Below are positions 62,797-64,000 of a DNA stretch of 64,000 bases, one piece after another. Where the stretch lies: contig NC_059303.1 of the NCBI RefSeq assembly GCF_017591435.1, positions 6,261,360 to 6,325,359 on the forward strand, read 5' to 3'. The stretch comes from Portunus trituberculatus (lineage: Eukaryota; Arthropoda; Malacostraca; Decapoda; Portunidae). The notes below the pieces were generated by a model. It was given only the letters and a program-made list of their open reading frames with translations. It was not told the origin of the DNA and made no database searches. Numbering within the stretch: position 1 is the first letter of the stretch; every line of letters starts with the position of its first letter. The position numbers and the translations under genes were made by a program.

Positions 62797-62829
62797 CTGC
62801 GTGGCGTTGTGTTGACAGACTAAACACAT
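62797..62829 (-). CDS. candidate short first coding exon, unknown product
   Basis: On the minus strand an ATG at 62829 opens MCLVCQHNATQ and ends at an exact CAG/GTAAGC donor (cleavage after 62797), phase 0. The start context is weak. Support is the donor alone. Confidence 0.12.
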
Positions 62830-63078
62830 TAATTCACAGAACCTATCTCCTTTTATCCCTTGGTGCGCATCTATTTATTCACATACTCATCTCCCTTACG
62901 CTTCGCATCATCTCTCGTACAATTTTTGCATCCGTCACACCAAGTTTAATTCGTAATGCTATAAAAGCAATCTATTTACATAAGCCTGGGAGGAAGAAAA
63001 ATAATCCATTCACTCGTACTCTTTAGCTAATGGGTAGGTGAAGTGCGTGAGTGTTCTCTTTTACCAGTACTGAACGGA

Positions 63079-63079
<1 letters not shown>
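62830..63079. other. no feature recognised
   Basis: Mixed sequence. Confidence 0.45.

Positions 63080-63121
<42 letters not shown>
63080..63121. repeat. (GT)20 microsatellite
   Basis: Pure GT repeat of about 42 bp. Confidence 0.97.
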
Positions 63122-63123
<2 letters not shown>

Positions 63124-63164
63124 TCGCCATCTGGGTTGTCTCATGCCGGACTGACATTCCCTGG

Positions 63165-63329
<165 letters not shown>

Positions 63330-63373
63330 CAGTCCATCTTCCTCCTGGCTTTACTGCTACAACCTTTAGTGAC

Positions 63374-63398
63374 ACCACCACCACCACCACCACCACTC
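63374..63398. repeat. (CAC)8 microsatellite
   Basis: Short CAC repeat. Confidence 0.9.
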
Positions 63399-63498
63399 AC
63401 TACTGATACTACTTCTACCACCACAACTAATAATCATTTCCCCTGACTATTCTTCACTTTATTCCTGCTATAAGTTTTCATTTCGTCCATCACAGTTC

Positions 63499-63538
63499 CT
63501 CCTCCTCCTCCTCCTCCTCCTCCTCCTCCTCCTCCTCC
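63499..63538. repeat. (CCT)13 microsatellite
   Basis: Pure CCT repeat of about 40 bp. Confidence 0.95.
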
Positions 63539-63922
<384 letters not shown>

Positions 63923-64000
63923 AAGGTGCGTTCCTCTGCATAGTTCGCGATAATGGAACACTAAAATATCTTAAAACCTTCCCTTTCCTTTCCTGCGCAC

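Overview
The window looks like intergenic or intronic DNA from a decapod crustacean, most likely a brachyuran crab. Four things point that way. Very long dinucleotide arrays ((AC)n, (AG)n, (AT)n) are extremely dense. Pentanucleotide tracts resemble the arthropod TTAGG telomere repeat. A tRNA-Val-like SINE family ends in (AC)n. A LINE 3' end carries the tandem terminal motif AACTAGGTAAATAC. The assignment is inference from sequence style; no species can be fixed from the bases alone.

I found no gene I can name. Nearly all long open frames are translations of simple repeats, such as HTHT, CVCV, SLSL and ERER runs, or of purine/pyrimidine tracts. I list a few exon-like signals with low confidence: a splice acceptor followed by a well-placed ATG near 7,940; a 13-nt microexon-like element at 41,107-41,119; and minus-strand exon-like pieces between 60.5 and 62.9 kb. 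None should be read as an established gene.

Layout. 0-5 kb: degenerate telomere-like tract, degenerate GTG tract, GC-rich stretch, compound SSR. 5.6-6.4 kb: SINE copy A (minus strand) between two GT arrays, followed by (AT)75. 7-20 kb: pyrimidine tracts, large TCC/GGA tracts, two copies of an (ACC)n-bearing dispersed repeat, and several cryptic tandem arrays. 20.8-23.1 kb: giant TC tract and an abrupt switch from pyrimidine-rich to purine-rich strand. 23-31 kb: mostly low-complexity or unique DNA. 31.0-31.75 kb: AC array, frameshifted LINE 3' end, SINE copy B and another AC array, end to end. 34.5-34.8 kb: SINE copy C, lacking its tRNA head. 36-39 kb and 49.8-53.8 kb: arrays of diverged 90-160 bp units. 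54.3-54.6 kb: 20-bp minisatellite with a three-unit higher-order pattern. 55-64 kb: mostly unique or SSR DNA.

The least obvious structure is that much of the apparently unique DNA resolves by eye into old, diverged local tandem duplications. Their unit lengths cluster near 120-160 bp although their sequences look unrelated. The other notable pattern is that all three SINE copies and the LINE fragment abut (AC)n arrays, with the SINEs flanked on both sides. Together these suggest that microsatellites, retroposons and local tandem duplication shape this region, rather than genes.
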